From Paracoccaceae bacterium (lineage in GTDB: Bacteria > Pseudomonadota > Alphaproteobacteria > Rhodobacterales > Rhodobacteraceae): a stretch of DNA of 64,000 bases. Under the pieces are notes generated by a model that saw only the letters and a list, made by a program, of their open reading frames with translations, searched no databases and was not told where the DNA came from. A program made the position numbers and the translations under genes. The stretch spans positions 62,001 to 126,000 of the forward strand of contig JAIXPH010000036.1 of assembly GCA_027486345.1 (NCBI GenBank). Direction: 5' to 3'. Below, piece after piece: positions 55,389-63,841 of this stretch; the stretch's first letter is position 1; each line of letters opens with the position of its first letter.

Positions 55389-55868
55389 ATGGATATCAGA
55401 CTGGGCAATGGCTATGACGTCCATGCCTTCACGGCCGGCGATCATGTCTGGCTGTGCGGGGTGAAGGTGCCGCATGGCAAGGCGCTATTGGGCCATTCCG
55501 ACGCCGATGTGGGCATGCATGCGCTGACCGATGCCATCTATGGCGCGCTGGCGATGGGCGACATTGGCCGCCATTTCCCGCCCTCCGACCCGCAATGGAA
55601 GGGCGCGGCGAGCCATATCTTCCTGTCACATGCCGCCGAAATGGCGCGGGCGCAGGGCTTCGCCATCTCCAACTGCGATGTGACGCTGGTCTGCGAACGG
55701 CCCAAGATCGGCCCCCATGCCGATGCGATGCGCGCCGAACTGGCGCGGATCATGGGCATCGACGTCGCCCGCGTCAGCGTGAAGGCCACGACCTCGGAAC
55801 GTCTTGGCTTCACCGGGCGGGAAGAGGGGATCGCGGCGCTGGCCACAGCCGCCCTGGTGAAGGCATGA
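55389..55868 (+). CDS. ispF: 2-C-methyl-D-erythritol 2,4-cyclodiphosphate synthase
   Basis: IspF catalyses the cyclisation step after IspD and IspE. The 159-residue protein has the metal-binding GYDVHAF (~8-14), [22 protein letters not shown] (~33-54), [11 protein letters not shown] and the C-terminal [19 protein letters not shown]. All zinc and substrate residues expected from these motifs are present. Its stop overlaps the next start (ATGA). Confidence 0.97.
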   Translation: MDIRLGNGYDVHAFTAGDHVWLCGVKVPHGKALLGHSDADVGMHALTDAIYGALAMGDIGRHFPPSDPQWKGAASHIFLSHAAEMARAQGFAISNCDVTLVCERPKIGPHADAMRAELARIMGIDVARVSVKATTSERLGFTGREEGIAALATAALVKA

Positions 55869-56353
55869 AGATCATCACCACGGTTTTCGGTGTCGGCTAT
55901 CTGCGCCCTGCTCCCGGCACATGGGCCTCGGCCTTTGCGCTGGTCGTCGGGTTGGCCATCAACACCGTCCTTGGCTTTCCCGCGCTGGCGCTGGCGACGG
56001 TGCTGGTCACCGCGCTGGGTTTTTGGGCCTGCGGGCGGGAACTGGCGGGCCGCCCCGGCGCGGACCCCTCCGAAGTGGTGATTGACGAGGTGGCGGGCCA
56101 ATGGATCGCGCTGCTGTTTCCGGCCTGCGCCTTCTGGTGGCGGGGGTGGGAGGGCGTGATGCCCTATCCCGGCTGGGTCGCGGCCTTTGCCTTTTTCCGC
56201 CTGTTCGACATCTGGAAGCCGTGGCTCGTGGGCCGGGCCGACCGGCGCGGCGATGCGGCGGGGGTCATGCTGGATGACCTCTGGGCGGGTCTTTTCGCCG
56301 GGGTCGCGGTGGTGGTCGCCGCAGGGCTTGCGCATGGGCTGCTGATGCGCTGA
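55865..56353 (+). CDS. pgpA: Phosphatidylglycerophosphatase A
   Basis: The 162-residue membrane protein dephosphorylates phosphatidylglycerol phosphate. It has [18 protein letters not shown] at the start, the acidic motif [17 protein letters not shown] (~68-84), and [36 protein letters not shown] (by position, ~109-144). Coupling to ispF is by a four-base overlap. Confidence 0.94.
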   Translation: MKIITTVFGVGYLRPAPGTWASAFALVVGLAINTVLGFPALALATVLVTALGFWACGRELAGRPGADPSEVVIDEVAGQWIALLFPACAFWWRGWEGVMPYPGWVAAFAFFRLFDIWKPWLVGRADRRGDAAGVMLDDLWAGLFAGVAVVVAAGLAHGLLMR

Positions 56354-56397
56354 AATCCTTCGGGGTTGAAATCCAAAGCGGTTTCCGGGGGTTGGGC

Positions 56398-56907
56398 ATG
56401 GCTGGGCGCAAGACGACGAAAACCGTGGCACAGGCGGCCGTGGATGTGGCGGCGCTGCTGCAATCGGCGCGCTATTGGGGCTATCGCCTCGCCACGGCGG
56501 AAAGCTGCACCGGGGGCATGATCTCGGCGGCGCTGACGGCAGTGGCGGGGTCGTCGGATGTGTTCGACCGGGGCTTTGTCACCTATTCCAACGCCGCTAA
56601 GCAGGACATGCTGGGTGTGCGGCCCGAAACCCTCGTCGCCCATGGCGCGGTGTCCGAACCCGTGGCACGCGAGATGGCCGAAGGGGCCTTGGCCCACAGT
56701 CTGGCCCATCTGGCGGTCTCGGTCACCGGCATCGCCGGACCGGGCGGGTCAGAGTTCAAGCCCGAGGGGCGGGTCTGCTTCGGTCTCGCCCGGCGCGGCG
56801 CGGCAACCTTGGTCGAAACGGTGGAGTTCGGGGCCCTTGGCCGCGACGGTGTGCGTGAGGCCACCCAAGCCCATGCGCTGCGCCTGCTGATGGCCGCGCT
56901 GGCCTGA
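56398..56907 (+). CDS. CinA-family nicotinamide-nucleotide amidohydrolase (PncC-like)
   Basis: The 169-residue protein corresponds to the CinA C-terminal domain. It has LATAESCTGGMISAALTAVAGSSDVFDRGFVTYSN (by position, ~31-65), the catalytic Ser in ESCTGG, and VTGIAGPGGSE. It converts nicotinamide mononucleotide to nicotinate mononucleotide, a pyridine-nucleotide salvage step. The ATG at 56398 follows GGGGG; TTG 56392 would add two residues. Confidence 0.92.
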   Translation: MAGRKTTKTVAQAAVDVAALLQSARYWGYRLATAESCTGGMISAALTAVAGSSDVFDRGFVTYSNAAKQDMLGVRPETLVAHGAVSEPVAREMAEGALAHSLAHLAVSVTGIAGPGGSEFKPEGRVCFGLARRGAATLVETVEFGALGRDGVREATQAHALRLLMAALA

Positions 56908-56950
56908 CTTCACATTCCGCCGCTTCCCTGCGCGCTGCGCTGCGATTTGC

Positions 56951-56965
56951 GCGCAAATTTTGGGC
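56951..56965. promoter_or_regulatory. Probable NtrC-binding dyad upstream of amt
   Basis: GCGC-AAATTTT-GGGC is a 15-bp dyad with one mismatched pair, centred on T56958. It matches the dusB-ntrBC site (GCAC-AAATTTT-GGGC) and the NtrC pattern GCAC-N7-GTGC. It lies about 106 bases upstream of the start predicted from the promoter at 57030-57057. Confidence 0.65.
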
Positions 56966-57029
56966 ATGTTGCGAATTGCCCGATTATCCGGCGCTGAAAT
57001 CCCCTGACGCCCGTTTTCAAGGCGGTGAT

Positions 57030-57057
57030 TTGCCGTTCTCACACTCCGCAGCATATC
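57030..57057 (+). promoter_or_regulatory. Sigma70-like promoter of amt
   Basis: TTGCCG (57030-57035) and CATATC (57052-57057) are spaced by 16 bases, 21 bases before the amt ATG. No sigma54 -24/-12 (GG-N10-GC) pair fits near the upstream dyad. Confidence 0.45.
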
Positions 57058-57077
57058 CTGTGGGAGGACATCACGAA

Positions 57078-58256
57078 ATGAATGGCGCAGATACCGCCTG
57101 GATACTCATGGCCACCGGTCTGGTCCTGTTCATGACCTTGCCGGGTCTGGCGCTGTTCTACGGCGGCCTCGTGCGGGCGCGGAATGTGCTGTCGGTGTTC
57201 ATGCACTGCTTTGCCATCGCCGCCCTGATGAGCGTGCTGTGGCTGGCCTTGGGCTATTCCATTGCCTTCGGCGGGCCGGGGGCGCTTTGGGGTGGTCTGG
57301 GCAAGGCCTTCCTGAACGGCGTCACCGTGGACAGCCTGACCGGCACCCTGCCCGAACTGCTGTTCTTCGCCTTTCAGATGACCTTTGCCATCATCACCCC
57401 CGCACTGATCGTGGGCGCCTACGTCGAGCGCGTGGGCTTCGGCTTTGTCCTGCTGTTTTCCGCCCTGTGGATGCTGGTCGTCTATGCCCCCGTGGCGCAT
57501 TGGGTCTGGGGTGGCGGGATGCTGGCCGATGGCGGCATCTTTGGCGACACCGGCGTGCGGGATTTCGCAGGCGGCATCGTGGTGCATGAAACCGCCGGTC
57601 TGGCCGCGCTTTTGCTGGCCTTCCTGCTGGGACCGCGCAAGAACAAGCACACCCCGCCGCATTCGCCGGGCATGGTGATGATGGGGGCGGGCATGCTTTG
57701 GGTCGGCTGGTTCGGCTTCAACGGCGGTTCGGCCTTGGCGGCGAATGGCCAAGCCGCGCTGGCGGTGACGGTCACGCATCTTTCGGCGGCAGCGGCCTCG
57801 CTGACCTGGATCTTGTGGGAGCGGGTGAAGTTCGGGCGCACCACCCTCGTCGGTCTGGTCACTGGGACGATTGCGGGTCTGGCCTCGATCACCCCGGCGT
57901 CGGGCTATGTCTCGCCGATGCAGGCGCTGGTGATCGGCGCGGTGGCGGGCGTGCTGTGCCAAGAGGCGGTGGGTCTGATCCGCAACAAACTTGGCATCGA
58001 TGACACGCTGGATGTCTTCGCCGTGCATGGCGTCGGCGGGATTTTCGGCACCATCATGGTCGCGGTGTTCGGTCTGGGATCATGGGGCGCGCAACTGGGC
58101 GGGCTTGCCGTGGTGGGCGTCTGGACACTGGTGGCGACGTTCCTGCTGGTCAAACTCGTCGGTGCCGTGACGCCCTTCCGCGTGGATGCCGAGGCCGAGA
58201 CGAATGGTCTGGACCTGTCGGTGCATGGCGAGCGGGCCTATGAGCTGAATTCGTAA
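57078..58256 (+). CDS. amt: Ammonium transporter (Amt family)
   Basis: The 392-residue channel has eleven or so hydrophobic segments. It has the family start WILMATGLVLFMTLPGLALFYGGLVRARNVLS (by position, ~7-38), one pore histidine in VAHWVWGGGML, and the second in FAVHGVGGIFG, with the DFAGGIVVHETAG signature. No leader peptide is obvious. The ATG at 57078 follows GGGAGGA. glnK, the usual partner of amtB, is absent here. The upstream dyad suggests NtrC control. Confidence 0.95.
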   Translation: MNGADTAWILMATGLVLFMTLPGLALFYGGLVRARNVLSVFMHCFAIAALMSVLWLALGYSIAFGGPGALWGGLGKAFLNGVTVDSLTGTLPELLFFAFQMTFAIITPALIVGAYVERVGFGFVLLFSALWMLVVYAPVAHWVWGGGMLADGGIFGDTGVRDFAGGIVVHETAGLAALLLAFLLGPRKNKHTPPHSPGMVMMGAGMLWVGWFGFNGGSALAANGQAALAVTVTHLSAAAASLTWILWERVKFGRTTLVGLVTGTIAGLASITPASGYVSPMQALVIGAVAGVLCQEAVGLIRNKLGIDDTLDVFAVHGVGGIFGTIMVAVFGLGSWGAQLGGLAVVGVWTLVATFLLVKLVGAVTPFRVDAEAETNGLDLSVHGERAYELNS

Positions 58257-58271
58257 AGGCGGAAGGAGCAA

Positions 58272-58405
58272 GGTCGTTGACGGGGCTCCAGTGGAGCGCC
58301 GGCAACGACCGACATAGGGCCGCGCCCGACCGCCGGGTGGGTGCGCTTTGCGCGCCCGCCCAGGGGGGCGGTCGGGCGCGGCCCGGGTGCTTTGGGCACC
58401 CGGGC
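58272..58405 (+). repeat. Structured intergenic repeat, copy E
   Basis: The 5' hairpin has GGTCGTTG (58272-58279)/CAACGACC (58303-58310) with apex GCTCC-AGT-GGAGC. The middle stem is perfect over 14 bp, CGCGCCCGACCGCC (58321-58334) with 58367-58380. The 3' hairpin is GCCCGGGTGC (58381-58390)/GCACCCGGGC (58396-58405) with loop TTTGG. It starts 15 bases after the amt stop on the same strand. Confidence 0.75.
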
Positions 58406-58428
58406 AATCCCAAGCGCCGCGTTAAGCC

Positions 58429-58896
58429 TTAAATCCTCGGCCCGTGCAACTCCGCCGCGCGGCGTTCGAACGCGCGCACCACGCGCTGCATGGCATCGTT
58501 GAAGACCACACCGATGATGCCTTGCAGGATCGCGTTGCGGAATTCGAAATCCACGAAGAACTCCACCTCGCAGCCGCCCGGCACATCGCGGAACGCCCAG
58601 GTCGAGCGCATGTGCTTGAACGGCCCGTCCAGATACTCGGTGTCGATCTTCCTGACCGCTGGCCACAAGGTCACCCGGCTGCCGAAACGCTCGCGGAAGA
58701 CCTTGAAGCTGATCACCAGATCGGCCTCCATCACCTCTCCGCTGCCATGTGCCCCGCCCGCGATGGGCGTGCGCGACCTGATCCGCGCGGCGGAATTCCA
58801 CGGCAGGAATTTCGGGTAAGACCCGACATCGGCGACAAGCGCATACATCTGGTCCGCCGTATAGGGCAGCCGCTTGACTTCATGATGGGTCGGCAT
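58429..58896 (-). CDS. COQ10-like START-domain protein (RatA family)
   Basis: The 155-residue SRPBCC protein has the COQ10/RatA signature: [27 protein letters not shown] (by position, ~7-33) and the C-terminal [22 protein letters not shown]. Mitochondrial and alphaproteobacterial homologues bind ubiquinone and aid its delivery. Despite the RatA name in some databases, nothing nearby suggests a toxin role. It is divergent from hpt. Confidence 0.9.
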   Translation of the reverse strand: MPTHHEVKRLPYTADQMYALVADVGSYPKFLPWNSAARIRSRTPIAGGAHGSGEVMEADLVISFKVFRERFGSRVTLWPAVRKIDTEYLDGPFKHMRSTWAFRDVPGGCEVEFFVDFEFRNAILQGIIGVVFNDAMQRVVRAFERRAAELHGPRI

Positions 58897-58985
58897 CGGC
58901 TCTCCCGCGCAAAAACCGCCATTCGTGCGGCGTGACTTGGATGTTGCTTTTCGTTACACGGGGGGCGGAAATCAAGGGTGTCCCG

Positions 58986-59525
58986 ATGTCGCAAAGACCA
59001 TATGTGATCGACCAGATGATCAGCGCCAAGGCCATCGCCGCGCGGGTCGAGGCGCTGGCGGCCGAAATCACCACGCATTACGCGGGCTGTGACAAGCTGG
59101 TGGTCGTGGGCCTGTTGCGCGGGTCCTTCGTCTTCATCGCCGACCTCGTGCGCGAGATCGCCCTGCCGGTAGAGGTCGATTTCCTTGAGGCCTCCAGCTA
59201 CGGCGACGCGATGCATTCCAGCCGGGAGGTGCGCATCCTCAAGGACTTGCGCGGCGAGATTGCCGGGCGCGACGTGCTGGTGGTCGAAGACATCGTCGAC
59301 ACGGGCTTTACCCTGCATCACGTCAAGAACCTGCTCCTCAGCCGCGAACCCAAGCGGCTGGAGGTCTGCGCTTTGCTGGACAAACCCTCGCGCCGTGAGG
59401 TGGACATCCGCGCCACCTGGACCGGATTTGAAATTCCCGATGAATTTGTCGTGGGCTACGGCATTGATTTCGCGCAGCGCAATCGCAATCTGCCCTACAT
59501 AGGCAAGGTGCGCTTTACCGAGTGA
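58986..59525 (+). CDS. hpt: Hypoxanthine phosphoribosyltransferase
   Basis: The 179-residue salvage enzyme forms IMP from hypoxanthine and PRPP. It has [19 protein letters not shown] (~39-57), the PRPP motif [16 protein letters not shown] (~97-112) and [23 protein letters not shown] at the end. The ATG at 58986 follows AAGGG. A 54-codon membrane-protein gene starts six bases after its stop and probably shares its transcript. Confidence 0.95.
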   Translation: MSQRPYVIDQMISAKAIAARVEALAAEITTHYAGCDKLVVVGLLRGSFVFIADLVREIALPVEVDFLEASSYGDAMHSSREVRILKDLRGEIAGRDVLVVEDIVDTGFTLHHVKNLLLSREPKRLEVCALLDKPSRREVDIRATWTGFEIPDEFVVGYGIDFAQRNRNLPYIGKVRFTE

Positions 59526-59531
59526 GGGCCG

Positions 59532-59696
59532 ATGGACCGGATGCTGATCAAGATGGCCATGTGGGCGCGCAATCCGCCGCCCCTGTGGAAGGTGCTGCTG
59601 GTGTTTGGCGTGGTGGTCGGCTGCTTTGTCATCGTCGGCTTTGAAAAGCTGTTCGGCTGGCCGGACTGGCTGACCGTCAACGGCAAGGTGCGCTAG
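59532..59696 (+). CDS. Small single-pass membrane protein (54 residues)
   Basis: An ATG at 59532 with GAGGG upstream opens a 54-residue frame ending at TAG 59694-59696. The product begins MDRMLIKMAMWARNPPPLWK. One hydrophobic helix follows (VLLVFGVVVGCFVIVGF, ~21-37), then LFGWPDWLTVNGKVR. The Pro-rich neck before a clean helix and the close spacing to hpt argue for a real gene. No function is known to me. Confidence 0.72.
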   Translation: MDRMLIKMAMWARNPPPLWKVLLVFGVVVGCFVIVGFEKLFGWPDWLTVNGKVR

Positions 59697-59798
59697 GGGC
59701 CCCTTGGGGGCAGATGCCCCGCCCTCGCGCGAAGTCGTGACTGGCCTCACGGCATCTGTCCCGCTAACCTTTGGGCGATTGCTGCCAAGGGGTTTTCC

Positions 59799-60680
59799 AT
59801 GCGCATTTTTCCGGTTCTCCTTGGTCTGGCGGTCATCGCGGCGGCGGGGGGATGGGTGCTGTCGGCGCCCTCACCCTTGCCGGCGGAGACCTTTGACGGG
59901 CTGACCGGCGATCCCGTGCACGGGCAACAGGTCTTCACCGCCGCAGGCTGTGCGTCCTGCCACATGGCCCCGGGTGCGACGGGTGACGCGCAACTGGTGC
60001 TGGCGGGGGGGCAGCGATTCCCGTCGGATTTCGGCACCTTCCTTGCGCCCAACATCTCGCCCGATCCGACCCATGGCATCGGCGGGTGGAGCGTGCTGGA
60101 CCTTGGCAACGCCATCCAGCGTGGAGCTGCGCCGGATGGCAGCCACCTCTATCCCGCCCTGCCCTATACCGCCTATGACAAGATGGTACCGCAGGATGTG
60201 TCGGACCTGCATGCCTATCTGATGACCCTGCCCGCCGACGCCACCCCCTCTGCCCCGCATGAGATCGGCTTTCCCTTCAACATCCGCCGCAGCCTTGGCC
60301 TGTGGAAGGTTCTGTTCACCGGTCAGGATTGGGTGGTTCAGGGCGATCTGACCGAAGCAGAAACCCGTGGCCGCTACATCGCCGAGGCGATGGCCCATTG
60401 CGGCGAATGCCACACGCCGCGCAACGCCTTGGGGGGCCTTGACCGTGCACGCTGGCTGGCAGGTGCGCCCGATCCGTCGGGTCAGGGGCGCATCCCGGAC
60501 ATCCGGCCTTCGGCGCTGACATGGACCGAGGAAGAGATCGTGGAATACCTGACCTCGGGCTTCACGCCGGAATATGACTCGGTCGGCGGCCATATGGCGC
60601 ATGTGGTGGAAAACATGTCCAAACTGCCCGACAGCGACCGTCAGGCCGTCGCCGCCTATCTGAAACGCGTGGGCGGCTGA
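59799..60680 (+). CDS. Dihaem cytochrome c
   Basis: The 293-residue protein has an N-terminal signal/anchor (FPVLLGLAVIAAAGGWVL). It has two class I cytochrome c domains with haem sites CASCH (~residue 51) and CGECH (~205). Distal methionines are likely in the segments before SDLHAYLMTLP and near HMAHVVENMSKL. It resembles membrane-anchored dihaem cytochromes that accept electrons from periplasmic dehydrogenases; no such partner gene adjoins. It is separated from hpt by about 270 bases. Confidence 0.9.
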   Translation: MRIFPVLLGLAVIAAAGGWVLSAPSPLPAETFDGLTGDPVHGQQVFTAAGCASCHMAPGATGDAQLVLAGGQRFPSDFGTFLAPNISPDPTHGIGGWSVLDLGNAIQRGAAPDGSHLYPALPYTAYDKMVPQDVSDLHAYLMTLPADATPSAPHEIGFPFNIRRSLGLWKVLFTGQDWVVQGDLTEAETRGRYIAEAMAHCGECHTPRNALGGLDRARWLAGAPDPSGQGRIPDIRPSALTWTEEEIVEYLTSGFTPEYDSVGGHMAHVVENMSKLPDSDRQAVAAYLKRVGG

Positions 60681-60748
60681 CCGGCGCTGACCGGGCCGCC
60701 AAAAGGTGCCAGAGGTTGCGCCAGGGCAAGAGGATCGCCCACTTGTGA

Positions 60749-60777
60749 TTGCAGCGGCATGCTAAAGATGGTATGCA
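60749..60777 (+). promoter_or_regulatory. Sigma70-like promoter of the porin gene
   Basis: TTGCAG (60749-60754) and TATGCA (60772-60777) are separated by 17 bases, about 34 bases before the porin start. Confidence 0.45.
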
Positions 60778-60810
60778 TCCGCCAAACAAACACGAGCAGC
60801 AGTGCCAATC

Positions 60811-61725
60811 ATGACCAAGTTTACAGGCTGGGCCGCCTTTGCGGCGCTTATCGCATATCCATCTTTCGCCTCCGCGCAGGACTATGGCATGGACCAGGCC
60901 GCCGGTCCGACCGGCGGGTTCGAGCTGGAATACATCGGGACCGAAAACCGGACGCGGTCCTACTTCGGCGGGAACATCGACCTGATGCAGCGCGGGCTGT
61001 CGGCGGGCGCGGTGACGCTGGGCTTTGACCTTGGCGTGGATGCAACCTTTGACCTGTCCAAAGGCGATGACCGTTACGCCTTCTTCGGGGCCATCGTCGT
61101 GGACCCCGGCTTTGGCGAGATTGCGGTGGGCGCGCCGCGCAGCATCGGATCGGTGCTGATCGACCGTCCGGTCTTTGCCGGCAATCAGGCGCGCGACCGT
61201 GATCTGGAGACGGTCTTTCCGCCGATGTCGGACAGTCTGGCCAAATCGCGACAGGTGCAAAGCTATGGCCTGCGCTACGAATCGACCTCCGGCGCCGTGC
61301 GCTATGGCGCGTCTGTGCAGCAACTGGACGGGCTGGATGGCACCTTTCTGCAAGCCGGGGCGGAGTACAGCTTTGGTCAGGGCGCGGTTGAGGGCGTCTT
61401 GGAAAAGCGCACCAACACCGATGGGTTGAACCTGACAGTGGGTGTGTCGGGAGCTTCGCAACAGGTGGATTACGCGCTCTATCTGGGCCATCAGGACGGG
61501 GCCACGGACACCACGGGCGTGCAGGCAGGTCTGGGCTATGCCGTGTCCGACAGCCTGCGCGTCGGCGGCGATTTCGGCCTGCGCCAGACGCCCACGGATG
61601 AGAGCACCTATTACGGTGCAAGCGCCGCCTACAGCTTTGACAGCGGCATCCGCGCCCAGATCGGCGTCAGCGATGGCAACGACACGCGGGTGATGTGGGA
61701 TGCGTCCATCGGGTTCGAGTTCTGA
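60811..61725 (+). CDS. Outer-membrane porin-like beta-barrel protein
   Basis: The 304-residue product has a signal peptide (TGWAAFAALIAYPSFASA, cleaved before QDYG). Alternating amphipathic strands follow, and the chain ends with aromatic phenylalanine (WDASIGFEF), the C-terminal signature for BAM-dependent insertion. It resembles Rhodobacter-type porins and related barrel proteins; specificity is unknown. A GTG at 60802 is a less likely start. A strong terminator follows. Confidence 0.84.
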   Translation: MTKFTGWAAFAALIAYPSFASAQDYGMDQAAGPTGGFELEYIGTENRTRSYFGGNIDLMQRGLSAGAVTLGFDLGVDATFDLSKGDDRYAFFGAIVVDPGFGEIAVGAPRSIGSVLIDRPVFAGNQARDRDLETVFPPMSDSLAKSRQVQSYGLRYESTSGAVRYGASVQQLDGLDGTFLQAGAEYSFGQGAVEGVLEKRTNTDGLNLTVGVSGASQQVDYALYLGHQDGATDTTGVQAGLGYAVSDSLRVGGDFGLRQTPTDESTYYGASAAYSFDSGIRAQIGVSDGNDTRVMWDASIGFEF

Positions 61726-61750
61726 TCCACGGCTCACGGGCGGAAAACGG

Positions 61751-61779
61751 GGCCATCCTTCGGGATGGCCTCTTGCTTT
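61751..61779 (+). terminator. Terminator of the porin gene
   Basis: GGCCATCC (61751-61758) and GGATGGCC (61763-61770) enclose a stable TTCG loop, followed by TCTTGCTTT. Confidence 0.85.
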
Positions 61780-61869
61780 GGCTCTTTCCACAGGCTTGGT
61801 CGGCCAAGACCGTTGCAAACCACGCGAACTGACACCATATTGCGTCAATAGACGTGGAGTTTTCGCATC

Positions 61870-62217
61870 ATGCTGAACCTTGTCGCAGATCAGGGGATGT
61901 TTCTGCCCGAGCGGATCGCCGGGGCGTTGCGCACGACCAAGGAAGAGGTGGCGCAAAGCGCGGGCTTGGGCCGCGATGCGGTGCTGCGGCAGGATCGGGT
62001 CACCTCGGTCAAGACCCAGAAACGCCTGCGCGAGATGGTGGAAATCCTGAACCGGATCGAGCCGCGCTTTGGCTCGGGGCTGATGGCCTATGCCTGGTAT
62101 CGGTCACAGCCGCTGCCGGGGTTTTCGGGCCTGACCGCGATGCAACTGACGGGCTTGGGCCGCGCGGCAGAGGTGATGGCCTTTATCGACGCGGTGGATG
62201 CCGGGGTGCATGCCTGA
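61870..62217 (+). CDS. Xre/MbcA/ParS-type antitoxin
   Basis: The 115-residue protein has an N-terminal helix-turn-helix-like region (IAGALRTTKEEVAQSAGLGRDAVLR) and a C-terminal toxin-binding domain of the ParS/MbcA (DUF2384) type (LREMVEILNRIEPRFGSGLMAYAWYRSQPLPGF..TAMQL, by position). Directly upstream of a RES toxin gene, with the toxin GTG abutting its TGA, it is the antitoxin and probably the autorepressor. Confidence 0.88.
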   Translation: MLNLVADQGMFLPERIAGALRTTKEEVAQSAGLGRDAVLRQDRVTSVKTQKRLREMVEILNRIEPRFGSGLMAYAWYRSQPLPGFSGLTAMQLTGLGRAAEVMAFIDAVDAGVHA

Positions 62218-62721
62218 GTGCGCTATCAGGGCCTGCTCTATCGCTGCCTGAACCCGATTTTCGCCGCTGATCCGCTGTCGGGCGAAGGGGCCAGACGCTA
62301 TGGCGGGCGCTTCAACCCCAAGGGCACGGCGGCGCTTTACACCGCAACCTCCATCGCGACGGCGATCCGCGAGTCCCAGCAGGTGGGTCATTTGCAACCG
62401 ACGATGCTGGTCTGCTATGCCGCCGATCTGTTCCCAGTTTTCGATGCCACCGCGCCGCAGGCTCTGGCCGCTTACGGCATGACAGAGGCGGGTCTGGCTG
62501 CCGCGGATTGGCGCGACGACATGCGCCTGAACGGCACATCGCAGACGCAACGCCTTGCCGAACGGCTGATCGCCGATGGCTATGTCGGCATGCGGGTCAG
62601 GTCCTTTGCCCAAGGCGCGCAAGCGCACGACCTGAACATGGTGCTTTGGACATGGCAGCACGAGGGCGCGCGGATCACCCTGATCGATGACGAGGGCCGC
62701 TTGAACCGGCCCCCGGCGTGA
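62218..62721 (+). CDS. RES-domain toxin (NAD+-degrading family)
   Basis: The 167-residue protein carries the RES domain: YRCLNPIF, GARRYGGRFNPKGTAALYTATSIATAIRES (by position, ~24-53) with R31, Y41 and E52 at the sites conserved in RES toxins, and QTQRLAERLIADGYVGMRVRSF. RES toxins such as MbcT deplete NAD+. The GTG start follows the antitoxin stop with no gap, consistent with coupled translation giving less toxin than antitoxin. Confidence 0.88.
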   Translation: MRYQGLLYRCLNPIFAADPLSGEGARRYGGRFNPKGTAALYTATSIATAIRESQQVGHLQPTMLVCYAADLFPVFDATAPQALAAYGMTEAGLAAADWRDDMRLNGTSQTQRLAERLIADGYVGMRVRSFAQGAQAHDLNMVLWTWQHEGARITLIDDEGRLNRPPA

Positions 62722-62727
62722 CGCCCC

Positions 62728-63714
62728 TCACCCGCGCCCCAGCTTCTCCAACCGGGCTGCGCGCATCCGGGCGAAGTCGTCGCCGGCGTGGTAGCTGGAC
62801 CGGGTCAGCGGCGTAGCTGACACCATGAGGAAGCCTTTGCCGTAGGCGGCTGTCTCATAGCTCTTGAATTCCTCGGGCGTCACGAAGCGGTCGATCCGGT
62901 GGTGTTTCGGCGTCGGTTGCAGGTATTGGCCGATGGTCAGGAAATCCACATCCGCCGCGCGCATGTCGTCCATGACCTGCAGCACGGCCTGACGGTCCTC
63001 GCCCAATCCGACCATGATGCCGGATTTGGTGAACATCGCGGGGTCGAGTTCCTTGACCCGCTGCAACAGGCGCAGCGAATGGAAATAGCGCGCGCCGGGG
63101 CGGACTTCGGGGTAAAGGCCGGGCACGGTTTCCAGATTGTGGTTGAACACGTCGGGGCGGGCTTCGACGACCTTTTCCAGCGCCTCCGGCCCGCATTTCA
63201 GGAAGTCGGGCGTCAGGATTTCAATCGTGGTGCCGGGCGCGCGGTGGCGAATGGCGCGGATGGTCTGAGCGAAATGTTCGGCCCCGCCATCGTCCAGATC
63301 ATCGCGGTCAACGGAGGTGACGACCACATGGTTCAACCCCAACTCGGCCACGGCATGGGCCACGCGTCCGGGTTCAAAGGCATCGAGCGTCTGCGGCTTG
63401 CCGGTCGCCACGTTGCAGAAGGTGCAGCCACGGGTGCAAATCTCGCCCATGATCATCATCGTCGCATGGCCCTGGGACCAGCATTCACCGACATTGGGGC
63501 ACCCCGCCTCTTCGCAGACGGTGACGAGCTTCTTTTCCTTCAGAATGTCGCGGGTTTTCTTGTAGCCCTCTGACGTTGGGGCCTTGACGCGAATCCATGA
63601 CGGCTTCTTGGGCTGTTCATTGTCGGGGCGATGCGCCTTTTCCGGGTGGCGCTGGTCGGGCAGTTTCAGGTCGCGCAAGGGGCATCCTCCCAGAATGGCC
63701 GTCGGCTGAGACAT
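62728..63714 (-). CDS. lipA: Lipoyl synthase
   Basis: LipA is a radical-SAM enzyme that inserts sulfur into octanoyl groups of lipoyl domains. It has both cluster motifs: [13 protein letters not shown] (auxiliary cluster) and [10 protein letters not shown] (radical SAM CxxxCxxC). The C-terminal [10 protein letters not shown] matches the conserved RSSY motif. The ATG at 63714 ([10 protein letters not shown]) gives 328 residues and has AGGAT upstream; ATG 63801 would add 29 residues. It is convergent with the RES toxin gene, six bases apart. Confidence 0.95.
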   Translation of the reverse strand: MSQPTAILGGCPLRDLKLPDQRHPEKAHRPDNEQPKKPSWIRVKAPTSEGYKKTRDILKEKKLVTVCEEAGCPNVGECWSQGHATMMIMGEICTRGCTFCNVATGKPQTLDAFEPGRVAHAVAELGLNHVVVTSVDRDDLDDGGAEHFAQTIRAIRHRAPGTTIEILTPDFLKCGPEALEKVVEARPDVFNHNLETVPGLYPEVRPGARYFHSLRLLQRVKELDPAMFTKSGIMVGLGEDRQAVLQVMDDMRAADVDFLTIGQYLQPTPKHHRIDRFVTPEEFKSYETAAYGKGFLMVSATPLTRSSYHAGDDFARMRAARLEKLGRG

Positions 63715-63841
63715 AAGCCGATCCTGCCCCTGTTGCAACGCATCGCCAAGGTATGGCCCAATGCGCGCCGTGCATGGCTTGATGCAGGTCATGGTGGGCA
63801 TCCCCCTTGCCCGCTATCCCCGCGAAAGGCATCTTTGGGTC

